Source of the DNA: Elusimicrobia bacterium RIFCSPLOWO2_01_FULL_60_11
Lineage (GTDB): Bacteria; Elusimicrobiota; Elusimicrobia; 2-02-FULL-39-32
DNA: 7,276 bases
Assembly (NCBI GenBank): GCA_001800085.1
Contig: MGUS01000054.1
Coordinates: 2,931 to 10,206, forward strand
Direction: 5' to 3'
The notes beneath the pieces are model-generated. The model ran no database searches and was not told the DNA's origin. It saw only the letters and a list, made by a program, of their open reading frames with translations. Shown one piece after another: positions 5,967-7,276 of the stretch (position 1 is its first letter; each line of letters opens with the position of its first letter). Position numbers and translations under genes: made by a program.

Positions 5967-6070
5967 ATTGAAAATCCAATCAGAGAAAAATCAATGGAAA
6001 TTTTACCGGCCGGAAATGCTATCGGGCCAAATCCGATCGAACGCGCGGCATGAAGGATCGAAAAGGCATG
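5640..6070. repeat. Degenerate repeat array with ~42-bp phasing
   Basis: A motif close to GAAAATACCATCAGAG recurs on the plus strand. Taking the first C of the core CC (CT at 6019), copies lie at 5726, 5764, 5810, 5852, 5893, 5935, 5976 and 6019, with weaker copies at 5640, 5651 and 6066. The central copies are 42, 41, 42, 41 and 43 bp apart. The two best units, 5836-5860 and 5919-5943, match at 21 of 25 bases; 5794-5818 matches the second at 18 of 25. Between motifs are dissimilar segments, many with CCGG-rich cores. Spacings are not multiples of three, so this is not a repeat inside a protein. Overlapping open frames in this stretch look like no known protein and are treated as noncoding. 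Function is unknown; protein-binding sites or a structured transcript are possible. Confidence 0.6.
5664..5700. other. Hairpin in the intergenic region
   Basis: GGAACC (5673-5678) pairs with GGTTCC (5688-5693) around a 9-nt loop. The stem continues as CC (5669-5670) with GG (5694-5695), and CCGG (5664-5667) with CCGG (5697-5700), interrupted by a two-base bulge and one A-A mismatch. This gives 12 pairs. No T-run follows on either side, so it is not a typical terminator. It lies at the left part of the repeat array. Confidence 0.45.
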
Positions 6071-6155
6071 AAAACAGAGGTATAGAAAAAGACCCGGAAA
6101 GGACTGAAAACGACCGAAAATGGGCTTTAAATTAGGACGATTTAGGACACTATTA

Positions 6156-6195
6156 CGCGAAAAAACGCTAAAAAAAGGCCATTTTCGCGCGTTTT
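6156..6195 (-). terminator. Probable intrinsic terminator of the GAF/HD gene
   Basis: On the minus strand, starting 12 nt after the TAA stop of the GAF/HD gene, AAAACGC (6189-6195) can pair with GCGTTTT (6162-6168); with the two A positions that follow, the transcript would carry six U (6160-6165). A competing stem, CGCGAAAA at 6156-6163 with TTTTCGCG at 6182-6189, uses overlapping bases. A second T-run on the minus strand (6170-6176) lies in the loop. Position and A/T runs support a terminator, although the GC part of the stem is short. Confidence 0.42.
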
Positions 6196-6207
6196 ACCGT
6201 CGAGAAC

Positions 6208-7276
6208 TTAATTTAATGCGGGCGAGACTTCAACCAAATACGCGGCGACGACCTGCGGATCGAACAGGGTGTCTATGTTTTCGGACGCGAACTGCTCCAG
6301 TTTCACATGGAGGTCGCCCTCCGGGATCTTGGGCGACTCCCGCTTGACCTCGTCGCGCACTTTTTCGAGCTGCTCGACAAAAGAAATGATGCGGGCGCCC
6401 AGGGGGATGGATTCATGCTTCAAACCGTGAGGGAACCCGGACCCGTCCCAGAGCTCGTGGTGCGCCTCGATGAGGGGCCCGGCGGCGCTCAGGAGCCGCA
6501 CCGTCGAGACCATTTCGGCGCCAATGGAAGGATGGCTGGCCTCGGTCCTCTGGGCGCTCTGCCTCTGCGCCCCGATGTAGCCGATGTCGTGCAGGAGCGA
6601 GGCGTAATAGATGCTCTTGTAGGCCTGGCCCGTGATCTTCAAGCGCCGGGCGATGGTGCAGGAGGTCTGCGCCACCCTCCAGCAGTGCCCGGTGCTGCTC
6701 TTGGATATGGCCTCGATGGCCGCGCCCAGGATCTCCATGGTGTTGGCGAAAAAATTCTTCTGGTCGTGCGTCAAGCGGGAGTTGACGATCGACACCGCGG
6801 CGAACCCCGCCAGGCTCTGCATGATCTCCAGGTCGTCGGCGGTGAACTTCCCCCCCGGGGCGTTGACGCGCTTGTTGAGCACCTCCATGACGCCGATGGG
6901 CTCATCCTGGAATATCATGGGCACGCAGATGATGGAGCGCGTCTTGAACCCGCTCTTGTCGTCGGCCAGGGCGGAGGAGAAGCGGGGGTCCTTGGTGACG
7001 TCCTCGATGAGGAGCGGCTTGGCGTTCTTGGCCACCCAGCCCGCGATGCCGTGCTGGATGGGGATCTTGATGGTCCTCATGATGTTGCTCTTTTCGCCGC
7101 CCGCGGTCTTGAAATAGAGGTATTCCTTGTTGTCGTCCAGGAGCATGACGCTGGAGGCCTCGGCCTGGGTGAGTTTTTCGGCGGTGGCGGAGATCTTCTG
7201 GAGGAGGATCTCCAGGTCCAATATGGCGGAGAAGGTCTTGGCGATCTCGAAAAGGTCCCGCACGGCCACGCCGGCC
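6208..7276 (-). CDS. GAF domain plus HD-GYP-like protein, N-terminus beyond window
   Basis: At least 353 aa are visible. The frame stays open to the right edge, so the true start may lie outside; GTGs at 7267-7269 and 7261-7263 are possible starts. Counting from the first GTG, residues about 10-165 form a GAF domain (helix, SSVMLLDD strand, GIAGWVA, SIICVPM, GVMEVLNK), a small-ligand or redox sensing fold. Residues about 180-300 form an HD-type domain: His195 in GHCWRVA, His227-Asp228 in LLHDIG, His246, His270-His271, and WDGSGFPHGL (274-283). This is the HD-GYP pattern of cyclic-di-GMP phosphodiesterases. It reads GFP instead of GYP, has Tyr231 where HDIGKIG usually has Lys, and lacks the Asp of the usual ARI-V-D--DAL segment (here ARIISFVEQLEKV). 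Catalysis is therefore uncertain and it may be a divergent or regulatory version. It is convergent with the GH57 operon and separated from it by the repeat region. Confidence 0.85.
   Translation of the reverse strand, partial: AGVAVRDLFEIAKTFSAILDLEILLQKISATAEKLTQAEASSVMLLDDNKEYLYFKTAGGEKSNIMRTIKIPIQHGIAGWVAKNAKPLLIEDVTKDPRFSSALADDKSGFKTRSIICVPMIFQDEPIGVMEVLNKRVNAPGGKFTADDLEIMQSLAGFAAVSIVNSRLTHDQKNFFANTMEILGAAIEAISKSSTGHCWRVAQTSCTIARRLKITGQAYKSIYYASLLHDIGYIGAQRQSAQRTEASHPSIGAEMVSTVRLLSAAGPLIEAHHELWDGSGFPHGLKHESIPLGARIISFVEQLEKVRDEVKRESPKIPEGDLHVKLEQFASENIDTLFDPQVVAAYLVEVSPALN

Noticed and set aside
5640..6070. CRISPR array
   Set aside because: The motifs are too variable, the conserved part is short, and no cas genes are in the window.
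5585..6135. Overlapping open frames of 91-154 codons in the intergenic region
   Set aside because: Three frames on both strands are open over the same bases, translations are compositionally odd, and repeat spacing is not a multiple of three. Noncoding repeat DNA explains them better.

Overview
The window looks like a piece of a Gram-negative-type bacterial chromosome. It carries a signal-peptide-bearing outer-membrane beta-barrel with a C-terminal phenylalanine, and its main genes are GC-rich. The combination of a single-pass TPR protein, an AlgE-like barrel and a glycoside hydrolase family 57 enzyme fits an under-sampled phylum such as Elusimicrobiota, but that placement is a guess from general resemblance. 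The last gene runs off the right edge and a repeat lies at the left edge, so both ends may be contig ends.

Layout. (1) Positions 1-791 hold a less GC-rich insert-like block. It starts with a truncated tRNA-Arg copy. A minus-strand toxin-antitoxin pair follows (DUF4258-type toxin, then a YgiT-type zinc-finger antitoxin, joined by an ATGA overlap), and then a long imperfect inverted repeat. (2) Positions 792-865 are an intact tRNA-Arg(CCT). Its first 49 nt and its leader are the same 65-nt sequence found at the left edge, so the TA block is bracketed by tRNA-derived direct repeats. (3) Positions 933-5185 are a compact plus-strand operon: a membrane-anchored TPR protein, an outer-membrane AlgE-like barrel (ATGA overlap) and a cytoplasmic GH57 enzyme with a C-terminal beta-sandwich (9-nt gap, TTG start). 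(4) Positions 5186-6207 are about 1 kb without a convincing full gene. It contains a possible 54-aa minus-strand ORF ending tail-to-tail on the GH57 stop, an AT-rich stretch, and a degenerate repeat array phased at about 42 bp. (5) Positions 6208-7276 hold a minus-strand GAF plus HD-GYP-like signalling protein, incomplete at its N-terminus, with a probable terminator just after it.

Working together: the TPR protein, barrel and GH57 enzyme are probably co-expressed. A role in uptake or turnover of an alpha-glucan or other polysaccharide, with envelope transport and cytosolic processing, is inferred from family membership and order only. The least explained parts are the tRNA-bracketed TA block and the 42-bp array between the GH57 and GAF/HD genes.
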